Of a stretch of 64,000 nt of DNA, positions 51,040 to 61,110 are shown piece by piece (the stretch's first letter is position 1; each line of letters starts with the position of its first letter). The translations under genes were made by a program, and so were the position numbers. The notes beneath the pieces were generated by a model. The model was not told where the DNA came from, did no database searches, and worked only from the letters and a program-made list of their open reading frames with translations. Source of the DNA: Candidatus Liberibacter africanus PTSAPSY (lineage in GTDB: Bacteria; Pseudomonadota; Alphaproteobacteria; Rhizobiales; Rhizobiaceae); the NCBI RefSeq assembly GCF_001021085.1, contig NZ_CP004021.1, positions 890,001 to 954,000 on the forward strand. Reading direction: 5' to 3'.

Positions 51040-53541
51040 ATGCGAAATAATCCTTGGCTTGTGGGCTTATATGCAATGATCTGTGGTATAGGTATTCTTT
51101 TTGCTTTGCCTAATTTTTTGCCAAAATATTTTTTAGATGAATTTCCTTCGTTCATGCCGAAAAAGCATGTTTCTTTAGGATTGGATTTACAAGGAGGATC
51201 GCATTTAGTCTTGGAAGTAGATGAAGATGATTTGATTAGTGAATATTTGAACACATATTTAGACGAATTGCGCTCTTTTTTAAGAACAGATAATGTATCT
51301 GTTCTTTCAATGCGTCAGATCAAAAATCGAATAACACTTTCTTTCCCTGATTCTAGATCAAAGGAAAATGTTGTCGGTAAAATTAATAATTTTCTTCAAA
51401 GTCTTTCTTCTAAATTCAATATGGATCCAAAGAAAAATTTGTTGATTGCAACTAATATCGAAAATGAAATATCGATTGTATTAAGACAAGATGCGATTGA
51501 TTCGTTAGTTTCTCCTGCGATTAAACAAAGTATGGAAATTATTCGTCAACGTATTGACCAAATTGGCATCAATGAACCAACGATACAGCGTTTAAGTTCA
51601 AACCGTATACTTATTCAGCTCCCAGGAGAACAAAATTCTTCCCGTTTGCGTCAATTATTAGGCACAACAGCTAAAATGAGTTTTCATAAAGTATTGCCGA
51701 ATGATCGTAATAAAGGATTTGTTCTTGGTGCGAGTCTTTTGAAAGATAATGATGGCAATCAATATCTTGTCGAAGATAAAGTTGAAATTTCTGGCACACA
51801 CTTGAATGGTGCTACTGCTAATTTTGATCGTGGAACACATAATCCAGTAATTGATATTAGTTTTGATGACATAGGTGCTCGTCGTTTTTTTGAGATGACG
51901 CGTGATAATGTAGGAAAGGTTGTAGCTATAGTTCTTGATGGCAGGGTTTTAACTGCTCCTGTTGTGAATCAGGCTATTCCAAATGGTAGAGCACAAATAT
52001 CTGGTAAGTTTACGATTGAAACAGCCGGCATTTTAGCAGCGATGTTACGTGCGGGTTCTTTGCCAGTAAAATTAAATATTGTCGAAGAGAGAAGTGTTGG
52101 TGCAGATCTTGGTAGCGATTCTATTAATAATGGAATGTATGCTATTACATCAGGATTGGTTCTTGTAGTTTTTTTCATGATCTTTCTTTATGGGAGATGG
52201 GGGCTTCTTGCTGATTTTTCTATTTTTTTAAATATTATTTTAACCCTTGCTCTTTTGAGTTTGTTGGATGTTACTTTAACGCTTCCTGGTATTGCAGGAA
52301 TTGTATTAGGTATAGGATTGGCTGTTGATTCTAATATTTTAGTAAATGAACGAATACGAGAAGAGAGTCGTAAAAATCAAAGTGTTTTTTATAGTTTAGA
52401 TATGGGTTTTTCCCGTGCTTTTTCTACTATTTTCGATTCTAATATGACGGCTTTGATATCGAATGTTATCTTGTTTTTTTTCGGTACTGGTCCAGTTCGT
52501 GGTTTTGCTGTTACAATGGGTTTATCCATTTTGATCTCTATGTTTACGTCAATCTCTATTGTTCGTGCTATGATGATTTTTATTGTACGATACACACAAA
52601 ATAGATCTATAAATATCCAGCCTTTATTGCGATTTTTTCTGATTCCCGATCATACCACTATTCAGTTTATGAAAATGCGTTTTTGGGGAATTGGAATTTC
52701 TATTATTTGTTCCATTGGTTCTATGGTTTTATTGTATACACATGGATTAAATTATGGAGTTGATTTTGAAGGTGGTATTCAGATAGGTGTACTCACTAGT
52801 AAATCCGTAGATTTATCTGTAGTGCGATCTAATTTAGAATCTTTGCAAATAGGGGATGTCTCTTTTCAAAATTTTGATGGAGATAAAAATTTTCTTGTTA
52901 GGTTAAAATATCAGCATGGTAGTATTGCCGATCAAACTCGTGTTTTAGAAGAAGTTAAGAAAAAAATAACTGAAACAGTGCCCTCTGCTATGATTCAACA
53001 CACAGAAATAATAGGTCCGAAAGTTTCTAGAGAATTAATCGAAAAGGGAATTACAGGGGTTATTATCTCTGTAATTACAATTTTAATTTATATTTGGATT
53101 CGTTTTGAATGGCACTTTGCTGTAGGTGCGATAACAACATTGATATTAGATATAACTAAAACATTGGGTTTATTTTCTTTATTTGCAATAGAATTTAATC
53201 TCACAGCGGTTGCGGCGATTTTGACGCTGATCGGTTATTCTGTTAACGATAAGATCGTGGTATACGATCGAATGCGTACGAATATGAAACTGGATTCTTC
53301 TATTCCGTTTCGAGATTTGATAGATAAGTCTATCAATGAGACTTTGAGGCGCAGTATTTATACTTCCACAGCTGCTTTTATGTCTGTATTGCCTATGGCT
53401 ATTTGGGGTGGAACTGCTATAGCAAGTTTTGCAGTCCCTATGGCATTTGGTATTTTTATAGCAGCTTCTTCTTCTATTTTTATTGCTGCTCCGATATTGC
53501 TCTTTATCCATAAATGGCGCTTTAAAAATGCTATGATATAA
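51040..53541 (+). CDS. secDF: SecD-SecF fusion, protein-export membrane protein
   Basis: 833 residues. The SecD half carries LGLDLQGGSHLVLEVD near the N-terminus, a large periplasmic domain and VLGIGLAVDSNILVNERIRE in its membrane part. The SecF half starts near residue 545 (LNYGVDFEGGIQIGVL) and has LTLIGYSVNDKIVVYDRMR. SecDF uses proton flow to pull proteins through SecYEG. A single fused gene, as in many alphaproteobacteria, instead of separate secD and secF. Both halves appear complete. Confidence 0.97.
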   Translation: MRNNPWLVGLYAMICGIGILFALPNFLPKYFLDEFPSFMPKKHVSLGLDLQGGSHLVLEVDEDDLISEYLNTYLDELRSFLRTDNVSVLSMRQIKNRITLSFPDSRSKENVVGKINNFLQSLSSKFNMDPKKNLLIATNIENEISIVLRQDAIDSLVSPAIKQSMEIIRQRIDQIGINEPTIQRLSSNRILIQLPGEQNSSRLRQLLGTTAKMSFHKVLPNDRNKGFVLGASLLKDNDGNQYLVEDKVEISGTHLNGATANFDRGTHNPVIDISFDDIGARRFFEMTRDNVGKVVAIVLDGRVLTAPVVNQAIPNGRAQISGKFTIETAGILAAMLRAGSLPVKLNIVEERSVGADLGSDSINNGMYAITSGLVLVVFFMIFLYGRWGLLADFSIFLNIILTLALLSLLDVTLTLPGIAGIVLGIGLAVDSNILVNERIREESRKNQSVFYSLDMGFSRAFSTIFDSNMTALISNVILFFFGTGPVRGFAVTMGLSILISMFTSISIVRAMMIFIVRYTQNRSINIQPLLRFFLIPDHTTIQFMKMRFWGIGISIICSIGSMVLLYTHGLNYGVDFEGGIQIGVLTSKSVDLSVVRSNLESLQIGDVSFQNFDGDKNFLVRLKYQHGSIADQTRVLEEVKKKITETVPSAMIQHTEIIGPKVSRELIEKGITGVIISVITILIYIWIRFEWHFAVGAITTLILDITKTLGLFSLFAIEFNLTAVAAILTLIGYSVNDKIVVYDRMRTNMKLDSSIPFRDLIDKSINETLRRSIYTSTAAFMSVLPMAIWGGTAIASFAVPMAFGIFIAASSSIFIAAPILLFIHKWRFKNAMI

Positions 53542-53664
53542 TAAAGAAATATTGCATCAAATAGATGTTTTTTCGTTTTAAGGCAAGGGTTTATCTAAAA
53601 AATATGTTTTTATTTTTCGCAACAACATTCTTTCATAGGAGAGATAAAGAGATCTTTTTGTTTA

Positions 53665-53739
<75 letters not shown>

Positions 53740-53863
53740 GTATCTGATAGAATAATTATATTGCTTATCTATATGTATATCAGTTACAATTTTATTGCTA
53801 TATCTTATTATAATATATTATAGAAAAATGTGCTGACTTTTTTGTATTCTAGGGGATTTTTGA

Positions 53864-54025
53864 ATGAAAATTAGTAATAATAAAGACGATTATAGTAGTG
53901 AAAAAGATATTTTATTTAATGAAAGAAAAAATGTTAATTCTCAGGAAGATCGCAAAAAAAGATTAGCGTCTATGCTAAGAAAGAATCTTCATCGTCGTAA
54001 AGAGCAGGCACGTCTTAAAGATTAA
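53864..54025 (+). CDS. Small basic protein upstream of murA
   Basis: 53 residues from ATG 53864, with GGGGAT seven bases upstream. The acidic/polar first half is followed by a basic helix, DRKKRLASMLRKNLHRRKEQ, ending ARLKD. A short protein with this kind of basic C-terminal half stands before murA in many Rhizobiales, as far as I recall; its function is unknown. The murA start is 148 bases further on, so cotranscription is likely. Confidence 0.75.
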   Translation: MKISNNKDDYSSEKDILFNERKNVNSQEDRKKRLASMLRKNLHRRKEQARLKD

Positions 54026-55322
54026 AAATATAAAAAAATCTTAGATGACATGAATTTCTTTTTTGTCTATGTTATAAAATTATTGTGAAATAAGAGTTTT
54101 TATTTGTGGTTTTCATAAGAAAAGATTGTTTGTTTTTTAGAGGAGAATTTAGGTTTTAAAAACCTTGTAGAAAATGGAGCGTATAAAGATTATAGGGGGC
54201 AATAAACTTAATGGTATTATTCCAATTTCTGGGGCAAAAAACGCTGCTTTGCCGCTAATGATAGCATCATTACTTACAAGTGAAACGTTAACGTTGGAAA
54301 ACATTCCTAATTTAGCGGATGTGAAACTTCTTATTCGTATTTTAAAGTCCCATGGAGTTGAGATATCAAGTGATAGTGGTGATCAGGATGATAATTATTC
54401 TTCAACAATGCACTTTAGGTGTCCTCTTATAGTTGATCTGACTGGATCATATGACTTAGTTTCTAAAATGAGAGCTAGTTTTTGGGTCATTGGACCTTTA
54501 TTGGCACGAGCAGGATATGCTCGTATATCTTTGCCTGGTGGCTGTGCTATTGGCACACGTCCTGTTGATTTGTTCGTAGATTCATTAAAATCCTTAGGTG
54601 TTATAATAAAAATTGATGGTGGTTATGTAGATGCTCGTGTTTCTAGTAAAGGCTTGAGAGGAACGGATTATACATTTTCGAAAGTCTCTGTCGGCGCAAC
54701 ACAAGTGATGATGATGGTCGCGTGTTTGTCGAGTGGAGATACATCTATTCATAATGCGGCATGTGAACCAGAAGTTGTTGATCTTGCCTATTGTCTTAAT
54801 GCGATGGGAGCAAAAATTTCTGGGATAGGTTCTTCTACTCTAATGATAGAAGGAGTTACGAGTTTATCTGGAACACGTTATAAAGTTCTTCCAGATCGAA
54901 TTGAAGCAGGAACTTATGCAATGGCTGTGGCAATGACAGGAGGAGATGTCATTTTAAAAATCACTGATTCTTCTCCTTTAAAAACAGTTTTTAAAGTAAT
55001 GCGCCAGACCGGGGTGGATATTGATGTTATAGATAAGGGTATTCGTGTACGATGGAATGGAGATAAATTAAGGCCTGTTGATATTGTAACAGCTCCTTTC
55101 CCTGGTTTCCCAACTGATTTGCAGGCGCAATTTATGGCTATGATGTGTTGTGCATCGGGTGTTTCACATATCACTGAAACTATTTTTGAAAATCGTTTTA
55201 TGCATGTACAAGAACTAGTTCGACTTGGTGCTCAAATTTCTCTTTTGGGACAAACAGCAAGAGTTGAAGGGGTTGATTTATTACGAGGAGCTCCTGTCAT
55301 GGCGACTGATTTGCGCGCTTCA

Positions 55323-55784
<462 letters not shown>

Positions 55785-55822
55785 TAGAATGTTTTTTAAA
55801 GAATTATTTGAAACGAAATTTT

Positions 55823-57325
55823 CTATATTTCTTCTTTGGTATATTGCAATATTCTTTTTACAGTAGAGACTAATTCAGAAACAGGAATCATAGTTTGAGC
55901 TACGCGCGCTTCACGCCAAGATTCATTATTTTGTATTTCTTTGGAGAGTTCTTTCCCTTTGATTAGGTCTTTAATTTGTAGCATTCCTTGAGATCTTTCT
56001 CCTGTTCCTTGAATAATAGCAATAGGGCAATTACGTCGATCGGCATATTTCAATTGATTGCCAAAATTCTTAGAAGATCCTAGAAACATTTCAGCACGTA
56101 TACCCGCTGATCGTAACATTTGGGTATACATTTGATATTTGCTTAAGCTATCTGGATCATGATCCATGGTGGTTATGAGTACTGGTCCTATTTCTTTTGT
56201 ATTATTTATGGAACTTTCAAGGCTTTTTAGAGCAACGATCATACGTGAAATTCCAATAGAAAAACCTGTTGCAGGTACGTTTTGTCCTTTGAAACGTGAT
56301 ATGAGTCCATCGTAACGACCACCACCTCCAACGGATCCAAAAATTACAGGTTGTTGTTTTTTGTTCATTACAGGAAAACGTAGGACAGCCTCGTAGACAC
56401 ATCCTGTATAGTATTCTAGACCTCTGACAATCGTAGAAGATATTGCAATGCGTTCTGAATCATATCCAGATTTTTTGACAAGTTCACTAATCGAAATAAG
56501 TTCATTATATCCTTTTTCTCCGATAGCTGAGCCTTTCACTAGTTCGTACAACTCATTCATCGATTTTTCAAGTTCAATGGAAAGGAAAGACATCACCACA
56601 TCGATTTGCTCAGATGTAAGATTGGCTCCTGTCGTGAAATCTCCTGAGCTATCTATACGTCCTTTCCCAAGCAATAATTTAACTTCTTGCAGTCCAAATT
56701 TATCCAGTTTATCAATTGCGCGTAAGACAATTAATCGTTCTTTGAGCTTATTATCACCATGCAATCCAATTTTTTCTAAGATACCATCAAGTATTTTACG
56801 ATTATTGATTCTTATTTGGTAATGATTTTGTTTTATTCCTACGGATTCAAGTGTATCTGCCATCATCATACACATTTCGGCATCAGCTGTTTCGGCTGAA
56901 GATCCGACGTTATCTACATCACATTGTATAAATTGTCTAAATCTTCCAGGTCCGTGTTTTTCATTACGGAATACAGGTCCAATACGGTATGTGCGATATG
57001 GAAAAACTATTGTATCAAAATTTTCTGCAACATGGCGTGCTAAAGGAGCGGTTAAGTCATAGCGCAAGCTAATCCACTGACCGTCATCATCTTGAAGAGA
57101 AAAAACACCTTTGTTAGGTCTATCGTCATCGGGGAGAAATTTTCCCAAGGCATCAGAATATTCTAATAAAGGTGTTTCAATGGGATCAAAGCCATATTTT
57201 TCATATATATTACGAATGGCATCAATAATCTTATCGCGAATACGTATTTCTTTTGTTGGACAATCAACAAATCCACGAGGTAATTCTGCCCTTAACTTTG
57301 TTGTTTTTTTCATATCTCCTCGCAT
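55823..57325 (-). CDS. hisS: Histidyl-tRNA synthetase
   Basis: 500 residues. Class II motifs: GFVDCPTKE at the start, [16 protein letters not shown] (motif 2 area), the histidine-specific block [16 protein letters not shown] and [13 protein letters not shown] (motif 3 area), then an anticodon-binding domain. It charges tRNA-His. Two candidate starts, ATG 57325 and ATG 57313, are both poorly served by a binding site (AGGAG lies only two bases before the second). It converges on the murA duplication and is alone in its unit. Confidence 0.96.
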   Translation of the reverse strand: MRGDMKKTTKLRAELPRGFVDCPTKEIRIRDKIIDAIRNIYEKYGFDPIETPLLEYSDALGKFLPDDDRPNKGVFSLQDDDGQWISLRYDLTAPLARHVAENFDTIVFPYRTYRIGPVFRNEKHGPGRFRQFIQCDVDNVGSSAETADAEMCMMMADTLESVGIKQNHYQIRINNRKILDGILEKIGLHGDNKLKERLIVLRAIDKLDKFGLQEVKLLLGKGRIDSSGDFTTGANLTSEQIDVVMSFLSIELEKSMNELYELVKGSAIGEKGYNELISISELVKKSGYDSERIAISSTIVRGLEYYTGCVYEAVLRFPVMNKKQQPVIFGSVGGGGRYDGLISRFKGQNVPATGFSIGISRMIVALKSLESSINNTKEIGPVLITTMDHDPDSLSKYQMYTQMLRSAGIRAEMFLGSSKNFGNQLKYADRRNCPIAIIQGTGERSQGMLQIKDLIKGKELSKEIQNNESWREARVAQTMIPVSELVSTVKRILQYTKEEI

Positions 57326-57520
57326 ATATCAAAGGTATATTATTCTGTTATGGTGTAAAAATAAATTTGGACTGCAACTAATGGGCGATAAAGTGATGAG
57401 AGTTATTTGGGCTATCGCTGGATAGATCATATCTATGGTTATATTGTATGTTATTTAAATTATTATGTATACATTGTTTATATTAAGGTTAGAGAAGATT
57501 GTTCTTTTGTGCTGTCATTA

Positions 57521-58888
57521 TTATCTATTTTTCGGTGGATTGTATCCACTTCCAATTGCAGTATAAAGATCTACATAGTCTTTTGCTAATTGTTTTTTAG
57601 CTATAGATAAATTAATTTTTTCTTTTTCGGTAGTACGTTGTATGTCTAATAGATTATACAAAGAGTATCTTCCTTGTGTATGGTTGATCATTGATAGTTT
57701 TGTAGCTTTTTCATATAATTCCACAGTATCTTGGATTTTTATGATGATTTTTTTATCTGCGTCAATAGCTACTAATGCATCTTCTACTTCTTTAATAGCT
57801 TGTAATACTGTTTCTTTCCATGCAACGTACTGCTCTTGTGCTAAGGATTCGGCTCTGCGTATGTTAGATTTAATTTTTTGTCTGTTAAAAATTGGTAGGG
57901 ATATTTTTGGACCAAAAGACCAGTTAGTATTTTGAGGAAATCTACTATCGTGTGTAAGGGAGATAGAACCATTTAATGAAATCGAAGGATAAAGATCGGA
58001 TTCAGCTATACCTATTTTAGCTGTTAACTCAGAAAGTTTTTTCTCTTGATAACGAATATCTGGTCTATTTCGAATCATGTCTGCCGGGATTCCGATATTA
58101 ATAGGTACATATAAATTCAACTGAAAGGGAGCAGGCTTCTTTTGCATATCATGTAAAAGATCAGTGGCGGGATAACCAAGAAGAGTAGAGATGTTATGCA
58201 CGTTAACACGAAATTCTTTTTCAAGATTCAGTATATCAGATTCGGCTGATTTTATTTCTGCTTCTAGTTTTATAAGAGATAATTTTGATATGGCTCCTTT
58301 GGAGTATTGAAGATGACTTAGTTCTATATTTTTTTTGTGTAAATCTACTATTTGATGAGCAATTGATATTCTTTCTTTAAAATGACGTGCGTTTATATAT
58401 GAGTATATTATTTTGGAAATAATGGTGAGTTTTGCCATATCTGCTTGAGCATATGCACCATCAAAATATGCTACGGCACTTTCCATACGCTTTTTTTGTC
58501 CAAATAAGTCAATTTTCCAATCAGCATCTAATCTTCCTGTGGAATTAGTGTTCAATTCGGGCATAATGTCATGGGATATTGACGTATGCAAAGAAGGGGC
58601 CATCTCTGCTTGAGCAGATAGGATGTTTTCCTTTGCGATATTTATACGTTCTTTTACTTGAAGTATTGTGAGATTTTGTTGTAAGGCAATTTGGACAAGT
58701 TTATTAAGATAGGTATCGTTAAATGATTCCCACCATTGTAGTGTGTCTATATGGATGATTTTTTTTGAATTTCCTATAGAAAATTTTGTGGGTAACATTG
58801 GTATTTGAGGGCTTGTGTATTTAGGACCCACACTGCATCCCGGCAACAATACAATAAAGAGAGAAAAAATTATTTTTATAATATTCAT
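57521..58888 (-). CDS. Outer-membrane efflux lipoprotein (OprM/NodT family)
   Basis: 455 residues with a lipoprotein signal peptide (LLPGC, lipid-modified Cys18). The periplasmic/outer-membrane body of the TolC superfamily follows, with repeated long helices and the GYPATDLLHD, NRPDIRYQEKKL and SFGPKISLPIFNRQ motifs of the NodT branch. Such trimers form the outer duct of tripartite efflux pumps. No RND pump or periplasmic adaptor gene lies within this window, so its partner must be encoded elsewhere. Lipid attachment and outer-membrane placement are inferred from the signal. Confidence 0.93.
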   Translation of the reverse strand: MNIIKIIFSLFIVLLPGCSVGPKYTSPQIPMLPTKFSIGNSKKIIHIDTLQWWESFNDTYLNKLVQIALQQNLTILQVKERINIAKENILSAQAEMAPSLHTSISHDIMPELNTNSTGRLDADWKIDLFGQKKRMESAVAYFDGAYAQADMAKLTIISKIIYSYINARHFKERISIAHQIVDLHKKNIELSHLQYSKGAISKLSLIKLEAEIKSAESDILNLEKEFRVNVHNISTLLGYPATDLLHDMQKKPAPFQLNLYVPINIGIPADMIRNRPDIRYQEKKLSELTAKIGIAESDLYPSISLNGSISLTHDSRFPQNTNWSFGPKISLPIFNRQKIKSNIRRAESLAQEQYVAWKETVLQAIKEVEDALVAIDADKKIIIKIQDTVELYEKATKLSMINHTQGRYSLYNLLDIQRTTEKEKINLSIAKKQLAKDYVDLYTAIGSGYNPPKNR

Positions 58889-59674
58889 GAAAATGAGATC
58901 TTTTAGATAAAAATAAAAAAGAAAATTGGTAATGCTACTTGAATGAAATATGTTATATAATTCGAAAATGTTTATTTTTTCGCATTAATATACATAATAT
59001 TGAAAATAGTCTTAAGCATTTGATTTAAGAGTATTTTTTATATTTACTGTGTGCTTTTTTATGGAATTCATGGTTATTTTATTTCTTACATTTTCAATCT
59101 ATATGGGAGAAAGATGATCTTTTATTTTTGGAATACTCAAGGGTATTTTATTGTCTTCTTTTATATGCTTTGTTGTCTGTGATCCTGATTTATTTGTATA
59201 CCGATAATCAATTCAAGGGTATTAAATGCGAGCTCTAATTACTGCTTATCTATGCAATATCTTTTTTTAAAACATTTCCCCATTCGATTGAGATTTAATG
59301 CCACTAGCATAAATTTTTTTGTAATATTTGATTGCATATTGCAGATTCGAACAAAACATCACAGTTGTTCAAACAACAGCCTATTTTTTAGTATTTAATA
59401 ATCTCGGCATTAATAGATCATTTATTCACGATCGTTCAAACTTGTTTCGTATCCTTTTGACCGATTTTTTTGTATTTGAATATCAATGGTAAAGAAAACA
59501 GATTTAACTATATGACCCAATGCAATGAATTATGGACATGATTATATATGATTTACAGGTTGTGGGAAATGATATGTGCGACAATTGGCAAACACGTTGA
59601 ATTAAAATATTTCTATATTTTAAGTGAAGATGATACCAACTATTAGTTATACAAAATCTTATATAAAATTCACA
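58889..59674. other. Spacer between the efflux lipoprotein and tRNA-Cys
   Basis: About 790 AT-rich bases with stops in every frame and no clear RNA gene or terminator. Probably a relic region. Confidence 0.45.
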
Positions 59675-59748
59675 TGGAGGCCTCGCCCAGAATCGAACTG
59701 GGGTTGAAGGATTTGCAGTCCTCTGCGTAACCATTCCGCCACGAGGCC
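59675..59748 (-). tRNA. tRNA-Cys (GCA)
   Basis: A 74-base minus-strand cloverleaf with acceptor GGCCTCG/CGAGGCC, anticodon GCA in CTGCAAA, T-arm with GTTCGATTC and encoded CCA (complement of 59675-59677). Confidence 0.96.
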
Positions 59749-60305
59749 GAAGATATAAAGCAATAAAAAAAGGTAGAAATCTTCTTTTTTTAAACATCTA
59801 GCGCTTCATAAAGGATACCACCACAATCCATATAACAGTAAATTTTTTTTCTCGCAAGGATAAATTTAATTAACGTCAAATATTAATAATCCAAAAAGTA
59901 AATTCGTCTATAATGGAATTTATGAATTATATGAGTGTATTTTTTGATAAGTAACATTTCCATTATTAATTATTTTAAAACAATATTCCCATTATGAATG
60001 AAAAAATTGTGAAAAATTAATAATTTCTTAATAATATCAAATATTTTGGTTTATTTTTTGAAATGATTTTTATATATTGATCGTGGCTGTTTTGGTACTA
60101 TCATGAAAAGATTGTAACAGGTAAATGTCAAAATGATACTTTGCGATAGGTGGGTTAGTATATGAAAGTAGATTGTGATTTTAGATTAGTGTAATTTTGC
60201 TATGTCTCTTCATGATAATGCCATTTTGATGGCGGTTTAGAATAGAGATTTAAAATTAAAATAAATAGTTCTTTTCTTATATATTTTTTTTAAAAGGGGA
60301 TAAAA
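59749..60305. other. Spacer upstream of popZ
   Basis: About 560 bases, AT-rich, no supported gene. AGGGGA at 60294-60299 is the popZ binding site; the promoter was not identified. Confidence 0.4.
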
Positions 60306-61019
60306 ATGGTTCAATCTACTAATGCGGTATCCGAACCATCTATGGAAGAAATTGTCAATTCTATTCGTAGAATATTAGAAAGTAATGATCAGGAATTTTC
60401 TTCGTCTAATAATGTGCAAACTCAGGTTCAAGAGCGCAAAGAAGGTGTGGATGAGAACAAAGATCTTATGCAAGAGGATAAAATGTCGACTCGTCTTTTT
60501 TCAGATTCAAATTCTCGTTTGAGAAAATATACTGTAGAGCGTCCGCAACAGGAATCTGTATCACTTTCTGATATTGCGGCGCGTGTTCGTTCTGAAGCAC
60601 GGAGCGATTATCCTCGTGCGTCTTCCGATGTATCTTCTCCTGTAGAAGGGTTGATGCCTACGAAGAGTGTGTCAGAAGAAGATATTATCCAAGATGAATC
60701 TTTGAATGAAGATATTTCTTCAAATTTGGATCTTAATGTGCAGATGAAAGACCCAATGCATTCTTCCGATGTCGTGGATGTATGTAAAGAAGAAGATCAG
60801 GCGATTATTTCATCTGACATTGAAAATCAAGTTGCTTCTTCTTTTGATCAGTTGGTAAAGGCTCTTAAGGAATCGGATAGTCGTTCTCTTGACCAGCTTT
60901 CTATAGATGTATTGCGTCCTATGTTGCGTGAATGGTTAGATGATAATTTGCCAGGCATTGTAGAGAGACTTGTACGGGAAGAAATAGAGAGAATTGCTAG
61001 GGGTCCTGTTCGGCGTTAA
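60306..61019 (+). CDS. popZ: Polar organising protein PopZ (DUF2497 family)
   Basis: 237 residues. The short conserved N-terminal helix PSMEEIVNSIRRILES, a long low-complexity acidic/Ser-rich linker (about 25-185), and the conserved C-terminal block LRPMLREWLDDNLPGIVERL match PopZ. In alphaproteobacteria it forms a polymer at the cell pole that anchors the chromosome partition complex and cell-cycle proteins. It stands just before valS, the usual order in the class, and a good AGGGGA site precedes the ATG. The linker is the disordered region known to vary widely between species. Confidence 0.92.
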   Translation: MVQSTNAVSEPSMEEIVNSIRRILESNDQEFSSSNNVQTQVQERKEGVDENKDLMQEDKMSTRLFSDSNSRLRKYTVERPQQESVSLSDIAARVRSEARSDYPRASSDVSSPVEGLMPTKSVSEEDIIQDESLNEDISSNLDLNVQMKDPMHSSDVVDVCKEEDQAIISSDIENQVASSFDQLVKALKESDSRSLDQLSIDVLRPMLREWLDDNLPGIVERLVREEIERIARGPVRR

Positions 61020-61110
61020 TCTGTTTTTTTGAATTTTTAGTCTTTTTCTAGGAATTTTGTTTTTCATTTTAAAGCATGATTAGAGGTGATATTTTAATTG
61101 GTTTTTGTGG

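Noticed and set aside
59504..59797. 97-codon minus-strand frame
   Set aside because: Reads through tRNA-Cys.
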